DNA from: Ehretia macrophylla
Taxonomy: Eukaryota > Streptophyta > Magnoliopsida > Boraginales > Ehretiaceae
Direction of reading: 5' to 3'
DNA: 64,000 nt
Assembly: GCA_037974665.1 (NCBI GenBank)
Contig: CM075767.1
Location: 27,863,498-27,927,497, forward strand
Part shown: piece by piece, positions 1 through 12,700 of the stretch
Layout: each line of letters starts with the position of its first letter
How positions within the stretch are numbered: position 1 is the first letter of the stretch
The notes under the pieces: generated by a model
The model's database searches: none
What the model was told of the DNA's origin: nothing
The model's input: only the letters and a program-made list of their open reading frames with translations
Position numbers and translations under genes: made by a program

Positions 1-2391
1 ATTTATGACATGTAATATATCACATTAGGAGGACAACAAAGTAGGTTGCCTCCGAGCAGTCATAAGATTGCACATTGACAAGTAAACAAGCGAGGCACGA
101 TATGACAGGCAATTTCACTTATAAAGCACATGGAGTTATATGAATATTAAATGGGCAGCCATGTAATGCATGTAAATCAAGTCATATAACTCATTTCAAA
201 GTTCATGTAATCAAATAATAAGATTATTCAACATGCAACGACATCTACGTGGGACCGGGTGCAAGAAAGGCCTACTTGTCAACATGTAATCATCGAGATC
301 ATATTTAAGGTTACAAGGGCAACTACGGGCAGCCTACTAAACACATAATCAAACACAACATCCAAAGGATCAACACTTAGCAAGTTTACCTAGTTACTAG
401 GGTTCCAATTAGTGCTTACCCGTGCGATTAAGCCCCAAGTCATCTCGTAATTAAACTCAAGCCACGCATTGATTAGTTCATACACCCTCAAGCATTCAAA
501 TAGTCCACACAACATCTAAATGCCACAATCTCAAGCATTTAATACAACAAGAGAAGCTACAATAATTTTCCTAAGCATTTCACTAAGTGAAACCCTCACT
601 GCAATGGACTGTTTTCTCACAATCATTAAGACAAGCAAAAAATCTCCAATTCCAGTGAATAAGATGTCAAATTAAAGCTTAAGGGGTGAAATAAATTCAG
701 AAACAAACCTCGCACCATTTGGAGTTCGGGTTCAATAGTTATAGCAAAAACAGTGAGACTGCACAAAACTGTCCAGGTTTGCACACATTTCATTACTTGT
801 CGTTTTTGAGGGCCTTAGCGTCAGATTTAGCCTTAGTCCGTTTCTGAGAAAAATATCCAGAACTGAAAAATATAGCAGCACACCAAATTTCATGCATTTT
901 GGATATCATTTACTAAGTCAAAACTGGTTCGTTATACAAGGTCAGTGAATCTGCCGAAACCTGCTTCATTTTTCCAGACTTTCCAGATTTGGATACATTT
1001 TAATTATTTTCCATTTTGAGGACCTTAGAGTCAAAATTAGCTTTGGCCTATTTCTGTGAAAAATGTTCCGAACTGGAAAAACTAGTTTCCTACTAATTTT
1101 CATGCATTTTCAACATCATTTACCTAGCCAAAATCACCTCGAAACAAAAAGACAGAAAGTTGTCACATGCACGATTTCATCAGTCATCACATTCTAGCCC
1201 AAAATCTTGCCATGCATGGTTATAAAAGCTTATGAACAGACATATATCTCAAGTACAGAAGTAAAGATAGACATTTAAGGGCATGCATGTGGTTTTTTGA
1301 AAGATTTTCAAGAAGTTTTAGCCCTCACCTTAACAAAACAACAAGAAGATGCACAAGACTCTTGATGGTTGCACAAGATTGATTCTTTTCCTTGCTTAGC
1401 CGAGACACCACTCAATTTTCTCAAATTTCCTAGCTTAGTAACCAAGTTCTTAGTAAGTGCATGTGGTTAGAACAAGAAGAAAAGAAATGGAAGCTAGTAA
1501 ACTCACCTAAACCAAAATGGAAGTGCTAAAGGCTTGCATGTGCATTTCTTTGCTCCTAGCTTTGCTTGGTCGAGTTCCTTGGTTGCTTGGAAGTCTTGAA
1601 GAGCCTTAGGATGAAGAACTTAGCTATGGAGTCTACAATATTCAGCTAGGGCCGAGAGATAGAGAGAAGAATTAGAGGAAATGAGAGAAAATGAAAGAAA
1701 ATAAAAGCTTTGTTGGGCAAAGGAGCATGTGTCCGCCTTGGGCATATAAATTTCAGACATTTGTGTCTTCAAGAAGCATTTTGAATTATCTAGTATGGGC
1801 ATGGAGCTTGTGTCGAAAATATGGAGCTTTGAGGAGGGTTTTTGAGCCATTTTTTTATTGCTTTGTGTCATTAAATTGTCATAGAATGTCTAGGAATTAA
1901 TTTGAATTATGCAAGCAAGCACAAATGCTCAACAAGTGGTCGGCCAAGGCATTACTAGAATCTGAATTTTTGTCTTGTTCAAGGCTTATTTTATTGTGTG
2001 TTTGGGATATGCAAAGAATAAAGAATAAATAATAAAGAATGTCTAGCTTTTTGTGAGATTTTGTCTTCTAGTGGGTTGAATTAGCAATTTAATATTAGTT
2101 AGTGGAATTTGTAGGATTAATTAATGATTTAGTACTTTGTGCAAGATGCTTTCTTGATTAGCGTGAGGGCACGCTTTTTTAGGTTTTGGGCACGCACTAC
2201 GAGATAAGGCACGAACTACGAGACGAATGTACGTTTCCCAAGTAAATGTACGCAACCCTAAATGTATGCACATAATTCAATGCAAGGCACACAAAACGAA
2301 ACACGATTCTCAAACCTAGGTCAAGACACGCAAATCTAGATTAGGATACACGAAACGAAGTATCGCAAGCAAATCGAGGTCGGGCCTCACA
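1..2391 (-). repeat. Left (3') LTR of E1, partial
   Basis: This stretch is colinear with 32329-34432 in the right LTR and with the E2 LTRs. It ends in ...CCTCACA, directly followed by the polypurine tract of the minus-strand element. The first ~1.18 kb lies left of the window. Bases 2110-2391 have no counterpart in the truncated right LTR. The box AACAAAGTAGGTTG at 35-48 belongs to the module shared by several LTR families here. Confidence 0.9.
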
Positions 2392-2409
2392 TCCTCCCCT
2401 CCTTAACAG
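2392..2409 (-). other. Polypurine tract of E1
   Basis: On the minus strand the bases read CTGTTAAGGAGGGGAGGA immediately before the LTR. This is the expected plus-strand primer of an LTR retrotransposon. The same tract lies beside the E2 left LTR at 9646. Confidence 0.8.
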
Positions 2410-2431
2410 AATTTCGTCCCGAAATTCAATA

Positions 2432-5400
2432 TTAAATTTGAAATAAAGCTGGATACTGTTGCTCCATTTGGTCTCGCCTTTCCCACATTGCTTCTTCAAC
2501 TCCATGATGATCCCACAACACTTTCACCATCGGTATAGTTTTGTTGCGCAACTCCCGATCTTGCTGGTCTAGGATTCGAATGGGCTTCTCTTCATAAGAC
2601 AAGTTCTCCCGAAGCTGCAATGGCTCTGGCTCCAAGATATGCGATGGATCAGGGTGATACTTCCGCAGCATCGAAACATGAAAGACGTCTTGAATATTGG
2701 AGAGGTTTTGGGGTAGTTCCAGGCAATACGCCAACTTGCCAACTTTCTCAATTATCTCAAATGGTCCTACAAATCTCGGGCTTAACTTTTCACCCTTGCC
2801 GTTTTTAATCAGTCCCCTCCGAGGTGATATCTTCAAGAACACCTTGTTGCCGACCTCAAACTCTAGGCTCCGTCTCCGTCAGTCTGCATAACTTTTCTGC
2901 CTGCTTTGGGCGGTAAGCATCCGTGTCCAGATGAGGTGGATATTATCAACAGTCTTCATAAGTTCAGGTAGAAGGGTCGGGTCAAAAGTCTTCGTCTCAC
3001 CTACTTTATCCCAGTAAATTGGGGATCGACACTTACGTCCATACAACGCCTCAAATGGGGCCATCCCGATAGTGGCCTGATAACTATTATTATAAGCGAA
3101 CTCCGCTAGAGACAGATATTTATCCCAACCTTTCCCGAAGTCTAAAACACACGCCCTCAGCATATCCTCCCGAATCTGAATAGTTCTCTCAGATTGTCCA
3201 TCAGTCTGTGGGTGATAAGCCGTGCTGAAACTCAACTTCGTTCCTAAAGCTTCTTGCAATCTCCTCCAAAATCGGGAAGTAAAACGAGGATCCCTATCCG
3301 ATACAATACTCACAGGCATCCCGTGTAATCTTACAATCTCCGCCACATACATATCTCCCAATTTCTCAGGACTATCCTCCTTGTTCATCGGTAAGAAGTG
3401 CGCTGACTTAGTCAATCTATCCACTGTGACCCAAACGGTGTCATGACCCTTTTGTGACCTGGGCAGGTCCATAACAAATTCCATAGTTATATGTTCCCAT
3501 TTCCATTGAGGAATCTCCAACAGCTGAAGTAAACCTGCTGGTCATTGATGTTCCGCTTTGACTCTCTGGCAAGTCAAACACCATGCTACTAACTCCGCAA
3601 TCTCTCTCTTCATGTTATTCCACCAATAGTGTTGCTTCAAATCCCGGTACATCTTTGTTCCGCCGAGGTGAATCGTGTATCTTGAATTATGGGCTTCTTC
3701 AAGAATCTTCTTTTTCAGCTCTGGTTCATTAGGAACACAAATCCGATTCCTAAACCTCCAAATACCATCATCATGAAACTTGAAATATGTGTTGCTTTCT
3801 TTAATCTTCTGAAATTGTTGGTCCTTCTGTTGAGCTTCTTATAATTCACACAACAAGGTCGATTGAACTTGTGTAGTGGCATATAGTAACCCTTTTTGAG
3901 TCAATTGTGGTTTTCACAAAAATGCTTCCTCCAACAACTCCTGCACCTTAACTTCCAGTTTTGCCATGCTCGCTTTCCTAATTAAGGCATCTGCAACTAC
4001 ATTTGCTTTACCGGGCACATAATTGATTATGCAATTATAATCATCAAAAAGCTCCATCAACCGCCTTTGCCTCATGTTCAATTCCTTTTGTGAAAACAAG
4101 TATTTCAAGTTCTTGTGATCGGTAAACACCTCGAACTTGTTACCCTAGAGATTGTGCCTCCATTTCTTGAGTGCAAACACAATAGCCGCTAACTCCAAAT
4201 CATGCGTCGGGTAGTTCAATTCATACGGCTTCGGTTTCCTAGAAGCATACGCAATCACTCTACCATTTTGCATCAACACACAACCCAATCCTTCCTTCGA
4301 AGTATCGCTATAGATTACAAAACCTTGACTCCCTTCAGGCAATGCAAGAATAAGTGCGGTAGTCAATCTTTTCTTCAATTCTTGGAAGCTATTCTCACAC
4401 TTATCATCCCACACGAACTTTATTTTCTTTTGAGTAAGCTTTGTAAGCGGTCCTGCAATCTTAGAGAAATCCTTCACGAACCTCAGATAATAGCTGGCTA
4501 GACCAAGAAAACTCTGAACCTCCGTAACGTTTTCGGCTTCTTCCAAGACATCACCACTTCTATCTTTGCTGGATCCACTGCTATTCCCTCTTGGGATATG
4601 ATATGCCCCAAAAATGCAATCTGCTGCAACCAAAATTCGCACTTGCTAAACTTTGCATACAATTGATGCTCTCGAAGTTTTTGCAATACCAATCGCAGAT
4701 GTTGTTCATGCTCAGCCTCCGATTTCGAGTATACCAAAATATCATCAATGAAGATCACCACAAATTGGTCCATGTAGGGTTGAAACACCCTGTGCATCAA
4801 GTCCATAAAAGCTGCAGGGGCATTAATAGTCCAAATGGCATTACCACATATTCATAATGCCCATATTTTGTCCTGAAAGCCCTTTTAGGCACATCCTCCT
4901 TTTTGATCCGTAACTGATAGTACCCTTGCCTCAAGTCGAGTTTCGAATACACTTTGGCTCCTTGAAGTTGATCAAATAACTCGTCGATCAGTGGAAGTGG
5001 GTATTTATTCTTGACGGTCACTTGGTTCAATCCTCGGTAGTCGATGCATAGCCTCAACGTTCCGTCTTTCTTCTTTACAAATAGGACTGGCGCACCCCAC
5101 GGAGAAGAACTTGGTTGAACAAACCCCTTCGTCAACAATCCTTGCAATTGGTCCTTCAATTCTTGTAGCTCAGCTGGTGCCATACGATAGGGAGCTTTAG
5201 ATATCGGCTGGGTGCCAGGCAATAGTTCTATAATGAACTCGATCTCCCGATTTGAGGCTAAACTGGGTAATTCTTCTGAAAACACATCCGCATAGTCTTT
5301 GATCACTGGCATCTCCTCCAACTTAGCTTTGTCCAACGGCTTATTGATGAGGTAAGCTAAGTATCCACTACACCATTTTCTCAAGGACTTCACTGCTTTT

Positions 5401-6069
5401 GTAGATGAAATGATGGAACTCCCGGTGAAATCTCTTCAACCCATTACCTCCAGTATTGGTTGACCAGGTATCCGGAATGTTACAATCTTCGTCCGGCAAT
5501 CTAGTTGGGCATGATGCTTTGCCAACCAGTCCATCCCTAAGATGACCTCATAGTCTCGAAAAGTAATACAATAAGATTGGCTGAGAATTCCTTATCCTTA
5601 ATTTGGATTTTACATGCTTTACAAGCTGAGCAAGTAACAAGTTTAGAACCCATCGGAGTACCAACTTCTACTTCGTAAGGCAAACATACAACTCATAGTT
5701 TCACACGTTGCACACATACGGGAGTAATAAATGATTGAGTAGCATCCGAATCAATTAGCACCCTAACAGGTTGATTCAGTATGAAGAATGTACCTTCAAC
5801 AACAGCGGTCTCCTCTGGAAGCTCCTCGCACTCAATAGCATAGCTCGAGTCTGAACTCTAGGAACTGGAGTCTTGCCTCTACCAGCTGGTTTAACCTGAT
5901 GTTGTCCTGCTTGCCATTTAGGGCAATCCTTGATCTGATGCTGATCACTGCCACACCGCACACATCGTCCTGACTTCTTCCAGCACTGGGCCTCAGTATG
6001 CCCCTTCTTGTCACAATAAGAACAATTGATAGACTAAGTAGCAGGTGAACTACCAGTGGATCCGCGGGT
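2432..6069 (-). pseudogene. E1 pol with the gag zinc knuckle (PR-RT-RNase H-integrase-chromodomain), broken
   Basis: Going down the minus strand there are: the gag zinc knuckle with MRCGSDQHQIKDCPK (~5961), a protease with active site DSD instead of DSG (~5740), RT with an intact FIDD box (~4760), RNase H ([12 protein letters not shown], ~4120), an HHCC zinc and DDE integrase ([16 protein letters not shown]), and a chromodomain-like tail ([15 protein letters not shown]). Lesions seen against E2 are one-base deletions near 5842, 4830 and 4529, and stops at 4145-4147, 3914-3916, 3839-3841, 3542-3544 and 2879-2881. The chromodomain tail and RT motifs place it among the chromoviruses, probably Tekay/Del. 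It cannot make an active polyprotein. Confidence 0.9.
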
Positions 6070-6074
6070 GGAAG

Positions 6075-9000
6075 TGTCACGCCCCAACCCGACCTATAAG
6101 AGTTAGACTAGGGTGTGATCTAAACGTTCAGGACATGTCACATACTTAACCGTTTATGAAGATTTAACACCTATCGTTTGAGTCTAGACTCCAAAGTTTT
6201 CCAAAAAACCGGCAGCATAACGGCTGTAATTGGACTCTTTGGTTTTGCCTAATTCTCTAAACGCCTCAAAATTTTTTAATCTCAAGTTTCATTTCTGACT
6301 AGGATTACTATTTAATATCAATTGAAATGCATATTTGTTATCTCGATGTCTCGTTTGATTTATAACCTAGCATGATACTATGTCTCGTTTGTTTGTTTAT
6401 CCTCATTACAAAAGTACCTGTTGATCTTAGCTTAATAGCGAGTACCTGTTTAAGATTGGATAGGTTCATTTACTTAGTCCTTAACTAATACGTCGTAACC
6501 TATGATAGATACTAGCGGTAATAATAGCAAAATGATCATAGTAGTGTCTATGTCTGTCTAGCAATATCAGTACAAACCAAAATTAGACCCCAAATTACAA
6601 CGGGGGTATTTTACATTACAAATAACAAGCAACATAAAGGAAATAGCCTTCAAGTAGCATAGAGTTCACAAGTAGCCACAATCATGCAAAGCACACAGAC
6701 AGGCAATCACTCCAAGGATTCATCGTTAGGCACACCGTCCTCAAGTACCTGTTCTGGATCTTCTTCACCTGAGATGATAGAGGAAGGTGAGTCCTTATGA
6801 ACTCAGTGAGGGGGAACGAGAAATAGGTTTGAAACTCATTTTTCGATTCAACTTATGAAATCCTTTTGCAAGCATGAACATAACAATAATATAAGTACAG
6901 GAATAGAAATACCGGTCTTTCCTCCCTGAGGTTCTCTAGGAACCAAGCGAGAGTACTTATACACATAGTAAAAAGGATATAGTGAGCTTTTGCTCTCAGA
7001 TCAGTTCCAGAATCAGTTGTTGCGGCCGACTTCAAATCATCCCCCAAACACGCCAGGTGGGTATACTCCGGATGTACCCCGAAATCCTACAACCCAACTC
7101 TCCAAAGAAATCTAGGCCCCAAGCGAGAGAGGGAATGGGACCATGGTAGTCACGGGTGCACCGGCAAGACCGATGCCGCCCGGTGTGCGTGATCGCTACC
7201 ATGCCGACAGTAAAGGTTGCAACCTTGTATGCAATGCACATTTATGACATGTAATATATCACATTAGGAGGAAAACAAAGTAGGTTGTCTCCGGACAGTC
7301 ATAAGATTGCACATTGACAAGTAAACAGGCAAGGCATGATAAGACAAGTAATTTCACTTGAAAGGTATATAGAGTTATATGAACATTAAACGGACAGCCA
7401 TGTAACGAACATAAAACAAGTCATATAACTCAATTCAAAGTCCACGTTATCAAATAAAAAGATTATATAACATGCAACAACATCTACGTGGGCTTGGACG
7501 CTAGAAAAGCCTATTTGTCAACATGCAATGATCAGAATCACATTTAGGACTATAAAGGCATTTACGGGCAGCCTACTAAGCATATAATTCCACACAATAT
7601 CCAAATGATCAACACTTAGCAAGCCTACCTAGTCATTAGGGCTTTCGTTTCATGCTTAACCGTGTGATTAAATCCTAAGTCAACTCCAAATCATTCTCAA
7701 GCCATGTATCATTTAATTCAAACATCCTCAAGTACTCAAAACAGTCCACACAACATCCCAACACCACAATTCCAAGCAATTAACACCACGAGAGAGGTTA
7801 CAACAATTTTTCCTAGCATATAACTAAGTGAAACCCTCACTGCAATAGGCTGTTTTCTCACAAACATTAAGACAAGCAAACAATCTCCAATTCTAGTGAA
7901 TAAGATTTCAAATTAAAGCTTAAGAAGTTAACTAAAATCGGAAACAAATCTTGCATCAATTGGAGTTCGGGATCATTAGATATAGCCGAAACAGTGGGAT
8001 AGCACAAAACTGTCCATATTTGCACACTTTTCAGTAATTGACGTTTTTGAGGTCCTTAGATTCAGATTTAGCCTTAGTCCATTTCTGCCAAAAATGTCCA
8101 GAACTGAAAAATATAGCAGTACACCAAATTTCATGCATTTTTGACATCATTTACTAAGCCAAACCTGGTTCATTCTACAAGGTCAGTGCATCTGCCAAAA
8201 CTTGCTTCATTTTTCCAGATTTCCAGATTTGGACACATTTTAAAGATTGGCCATTTTGGGGATCTTAGATTCAAAATTAGCTTTGGCCTATTTCTGCGAA
8301 AAGTGTTCAAAACTGACCAATCTAGTCACCTTATAATTTTCATGCATTTTCAACATCATTTGCCTAGCTAAACTTACCTCGAAACAAACTGGTAAGAGAG
8401 CTGTCAACAATCCAACTTCACCTATCATCACTTTCAAGCCAAAATCTTGCCATGCATGGTTGTTTAAGCTTATGAACGAACATATAACTCAACTACAGAA
8501 GCAAAGACATACATTTATGAGCATGATGTGGAATTTTGAAAGATTTTCAAAAGGTTTTAGCCCTCATCTTAGCAATCAACCAAGAGGATGCACAAAAACT
8601 TGTTGAAGCAAATTTTTCTTCTTCTCCTTTGCCTAGCCGAGGTTCCAACTAGATTTTCTCTATTTTTCCTAGATTAGTGACCAAGCTCTTAGTACATGCA
8701 TGAGGTTAGAACAAGAAGATAAGAAATGGAAGCCAAGAAACTTACCTAGGGCCGAATAGAAGACTTCAAAGGACATGCATGTATGATTCTTGCATCCTAA
8801 CTAGCTTGCTCGACTTTCCTTGCTTGTTGCTTGACTTGATTGACTATAGTGTGAAGAAGATGAGCTAAGGATGGTGAGAACTCAGCCAAGGCCGAGAGAG
8901 AGAGGGAAATTGAGAGGGAGAGAGAAAAGATTGAGAGGAAAGTGAGAGAAATGAAAAAAATGCACAAGCCTTGCTATTGATGAGGCATGCTCGGCCTTGG

Positions 9001-9645
9001 GCAGGAAAATTTCAGCATTTTGTGTCTTCAAGGTGGAATTTAAAATGTTTAGCATGGGCATGGGTTGTTTTGGTCGAGCAAGGTGGAATTTTGAGGAAGT
9101 TTGAGCAATTTTTTTATGCATTGTTAAGTGTTCTTGTCATAACTTGTCTAGAAATGAATTGAATTGAGCAAGCATGTATAAAATTTGATATGGTGGTCGG
9201 CCTAGGCTATTAAAAATCTGAATTTTTTGTCATCTTTGAGCATTATTTTAATTGTGTCTTGAAAGTGCAAAAAGAATAAGGAATAAAGAATAAGGAATGT
9301 CTAGTGTTTGGTGAATTTTTGTCTTCTAGTGAGTTGAATTAGGATTATAATATTGATAGTGGATTTTGTAGGATTGTTTAATAGCCTAGTGCTGCATGTA
9401 AGATGCTTTCTTGATTAGCATGAGGGCACGCTTCCTAGGTCTAGGGCACGCACTATGAGGTAGGACACGAACTACGAGACGAACGCACATTTTTCAAGTA
9501 AATGCACGCAACCCTAAATGAATGCACGTAATTCAATGCATGGTATATAAAATGAACACAATTCTTAACCTAGGCCAAGGCACGCAAATCTAGATTAGGG
9601 CACACGAAACGAGGTATAGCACGCAAATTGGGGTCGGGCCTCACA
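6075..9645 (-). repeat. Left (3') LTR of E2
   Basis: It starts TGTCACGCCCC and ends GGGCCTCACA (TG...CA termini). It is nearly identical to 14463-18033. The shared LTR module lies at about 7055-7287, with the perfect palindrome AAGGTTGCAACCTT at 7213-7226. Confidence 0.95.
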
Positions 9646-9661
9646 TCCTCCCCTCCTTAAA
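9646..9661 (-). other. Polypurine tract of E2
   Basis: The minus strand reads TTTAAGGAGGGGAGGA next to the LTR end at 9645, the expected priming site for second-strand synthesis. Confidence 0.8.
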
Positions 9662-9711
9662 AGAATTTCGTCCCGAAATTCAATATTACCTTGAAATAAA
9701 GTTGGATATTG

Positions 9712-12700
9712 CTACTCCATCTGGTCTCGCCTTTCCCACGTTGCTTCTTCAATTCCGTGATGATCCCACAACACTTTCACCATTGGTATAGTTCTGTTGC
9801 GCAACTCCCGATCCTGCTGGTCTAGGATTCGAATGGGCTTCTCTTCGTATGACAAGTTCTCCCGAAGCTGCAACGGCTCTGGCTCCAAGATATGTGACAG
9901 ATCAGGATGATACTTCCGCAGCATCGAAACATTAAAGATGTCGTGCAAATTGGAAAGGTTCTGGGGTAGTACTAGGCGATACGCCAACTTGCCAACTTTC
10001 TCAGTTATCTCGAATGGCCCTACAAACCTCGGGCTCAACTTTCCACCCTTGCCATGTTTAATCAGTCCCCTCCGAGGTGATATCTTAAAGAACACCTTGT
10101 CGCCGACCTCAAACTCTAGGCTCCGCCTCCGTCGGTCTGCATAACTCTTCTGCCTGCTCTGGGCGGTAAGCATCCGTTTCCAGACGAGGTGGACATTATC
10201 AACAGTCTTCATAAGTTCAGGTAAAAGGGTCGGGTCAAAAGTCTTCGTCTCACCTACTTCATCCCAGTAAATCGGGGATCGACACTTACGTCCATACAAC
10301 GCCTCAAATGGGGCCATCCCGATAGTGGCCTGATAACTATTATTATAGGCGAACTCTGCTAGAGATAGATATTTCTCCCAACCTTTTCCGAAATCCATAA
10401 CACACGCCCTCAACATATTCTCTAGAATCTGAATAGTTCTCTCCGATTGTCCATCAGTCTAAGGGTGATAAGCCGTGCTGAAACTCAACTTCGTTCCCAA
10501 AGCTTCTTGCAATTTCTTCCAAAATCGGGAAGTAAAGCGAGGATCCCTATCCGATACAATACTCACAGGCATCCCGTGCAATCTTACAATCTCCGCCACA
10601 TACATATCTCCTAATTTCTCAGGACTATCCTCCTTGTTCATCGGTAAGAAGTGTGCCGACTTAGTCAATCTATCCATTATGACCCAAATGGCGTCATGAC
10701 CCTTTTGCGACCTTGGCAGGTCCATAACAAAATCCATAGTGATATGTTCCCATTTCCATTGAGGAATCTCCAACGGCTGAAGTAAACCTGTGGGTCACTG
10801 ATGTTCCGCTTTGACTCTCTGGCAAGTCAAACACCGTGCTACAAACTCCGCAATTTCTCTTTTCATGTTATTCCACCAATAGTGTTGCTTCAAATCCCGG
10901 TACATCTTTGTTCCACTAGGATGAATAGTGTATCTTGAATTATGGGCTTCTTCAAGAATCTTCTTTTTCAGCTCTGGCTCATTGGGAACACAAATCCGAT
11001 TCCTAAACCTCCAAACACCATCATCATGAAACATGAAATCTGCATTGCTTTCCTTAATCTTCTGAAATTATTGGTCCTTCTGTTGAGCCTCCCATAACTC
11101 AGACAACAAGGTCGATTAAACTTGTGTAGTGGCAAAAAGTAACCCTTTCTGAGTCAATTGCGGTTTCCACAAAAATGCTTCCTCCAACAACTCCTGTACC
11201 TTGACTTCCAGTTTAGCCATGCTTGCCTTCCTACTTAGGGCATCTGCAACTACATTTGCTTTACCGGGCACATAATTGATTGAGCAGTTATAATAATCCA
11301 AAAGCTCCATCCACCGCCTTTGCCTTATATTCAACTCCTTTTGAGAGAACAAGTATTTCAAGCTCTTATGATCAGTAAATACCTCAAACTTGTTATCCCA
11401 CAAATAATGCCTCCATTTCTTGAGTGCAAACACAATAGCCGCTAACTCCAAATCATGCGTCGGGTAATTCAATTCATACGGCTTTGGTTTCCTAGAAGCA
11501 TATGCAATCACCCTTCCATTTTGCATCAACACATACCCCAATCCTTCTTTTGAAGCATCGCTATTGATTACAAAACCTTGACTCCCTTCAGGCAATGCAA
11601 GAACAGGTGCGGTAGTCAATCTTTTCTTCAACTCTTGGAAGCTACTCTCACACTTATCATCCCACACGAACTTCGTTTTCTTTTGAGTGAGCTTTGTAAA
11701 CGGTCCTGCAATCTTAGAGAAATCTTTCACGAATCTCCGATAATAGCCGGCTAGACCAAGAAAACTCCGAACCTCTATAACATTCTCCGGCTTCTTCGAA
11801 GACATCACTGCATCTATTTTTGCTGGTTCCACTGCTATTCCCTCTTGGGATATGATATGCCCCAAAAATGCAATCTGTTGCAACCAAAATTCATACTTGC
11901 TAAACCTTGCATACAATTGATGATCTCGAAGTTTCTGCAGTACCAACCGTAGATGTTGTTCATGCTCCGCCTCAGATTTCGAGTATACCAAAATATCATC
12001 AATGAAGATCACCACAAATTGGTCCAAGTAGGGTTGAAACACCCTGTGCATCAAATCCATAAAAGCTGCAGGGGCATTAGTTAGTCCAAAAGGCATCACC
12101 ACATATTCATAATGCCCATATCTCGTCCTGAAAGCCGTTTTAGGCATATCTTCCTTTTTGATCCGCAACTGATAATACCCTTGCCTCAAGTCGAGTTTCG
12201 AATACACTTTGGCTCCTTGCAGTTGATCAAATAACTCGTCGATCAGGGGAAGTGGGTATTTGTTCTTGACGGTCACTTGGTTCAGTCCTCAGTAATCGAT
12301 GCACAACCTCAACATTCCGTCTTTCTTTTTTACAAATAGAACTGGTGCACCCCACGATGAGGAACTCGGTTGAACAAACCCTTTCTTCAACAATCCTTGC
12401 AATTGGTCCTTCAATTCTTGTAGCTCGGCCGGTGCCATACGATAAGGAGCTTTAGATATCGGTTGGGTTCCAGGTAGTAGCTCTATAACGAACTCGATCT
12501 CCCGATTCGGGGGTAAACTGGGTAATTCTTCGGGAAACACATCCGCATAGTCTTTGATCACAGGCATCTCCTCCAACTTATCTTTGTCCGATGGCTTGTT
12601 GATGAGGTAAGCTAAGTATCCGCTGCACCCTTTCCTCAAGGACTTCACTGCTTTTGTAGATGAAATGATGGAACTCCCAGTGAAATCTCTTCGACCCATA

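Noticed and set aside
8882..9121. A ~79-codon minus-strand frame repeated in the LTRs of E1 and E2 (also at 1620-1871, 17270-17509 and 33946-34128)
   Set aside because: It is repeated because the LTRs are repeated. The protein is low-complexity, its ends vary between copies, and it lies in the probable leader region.
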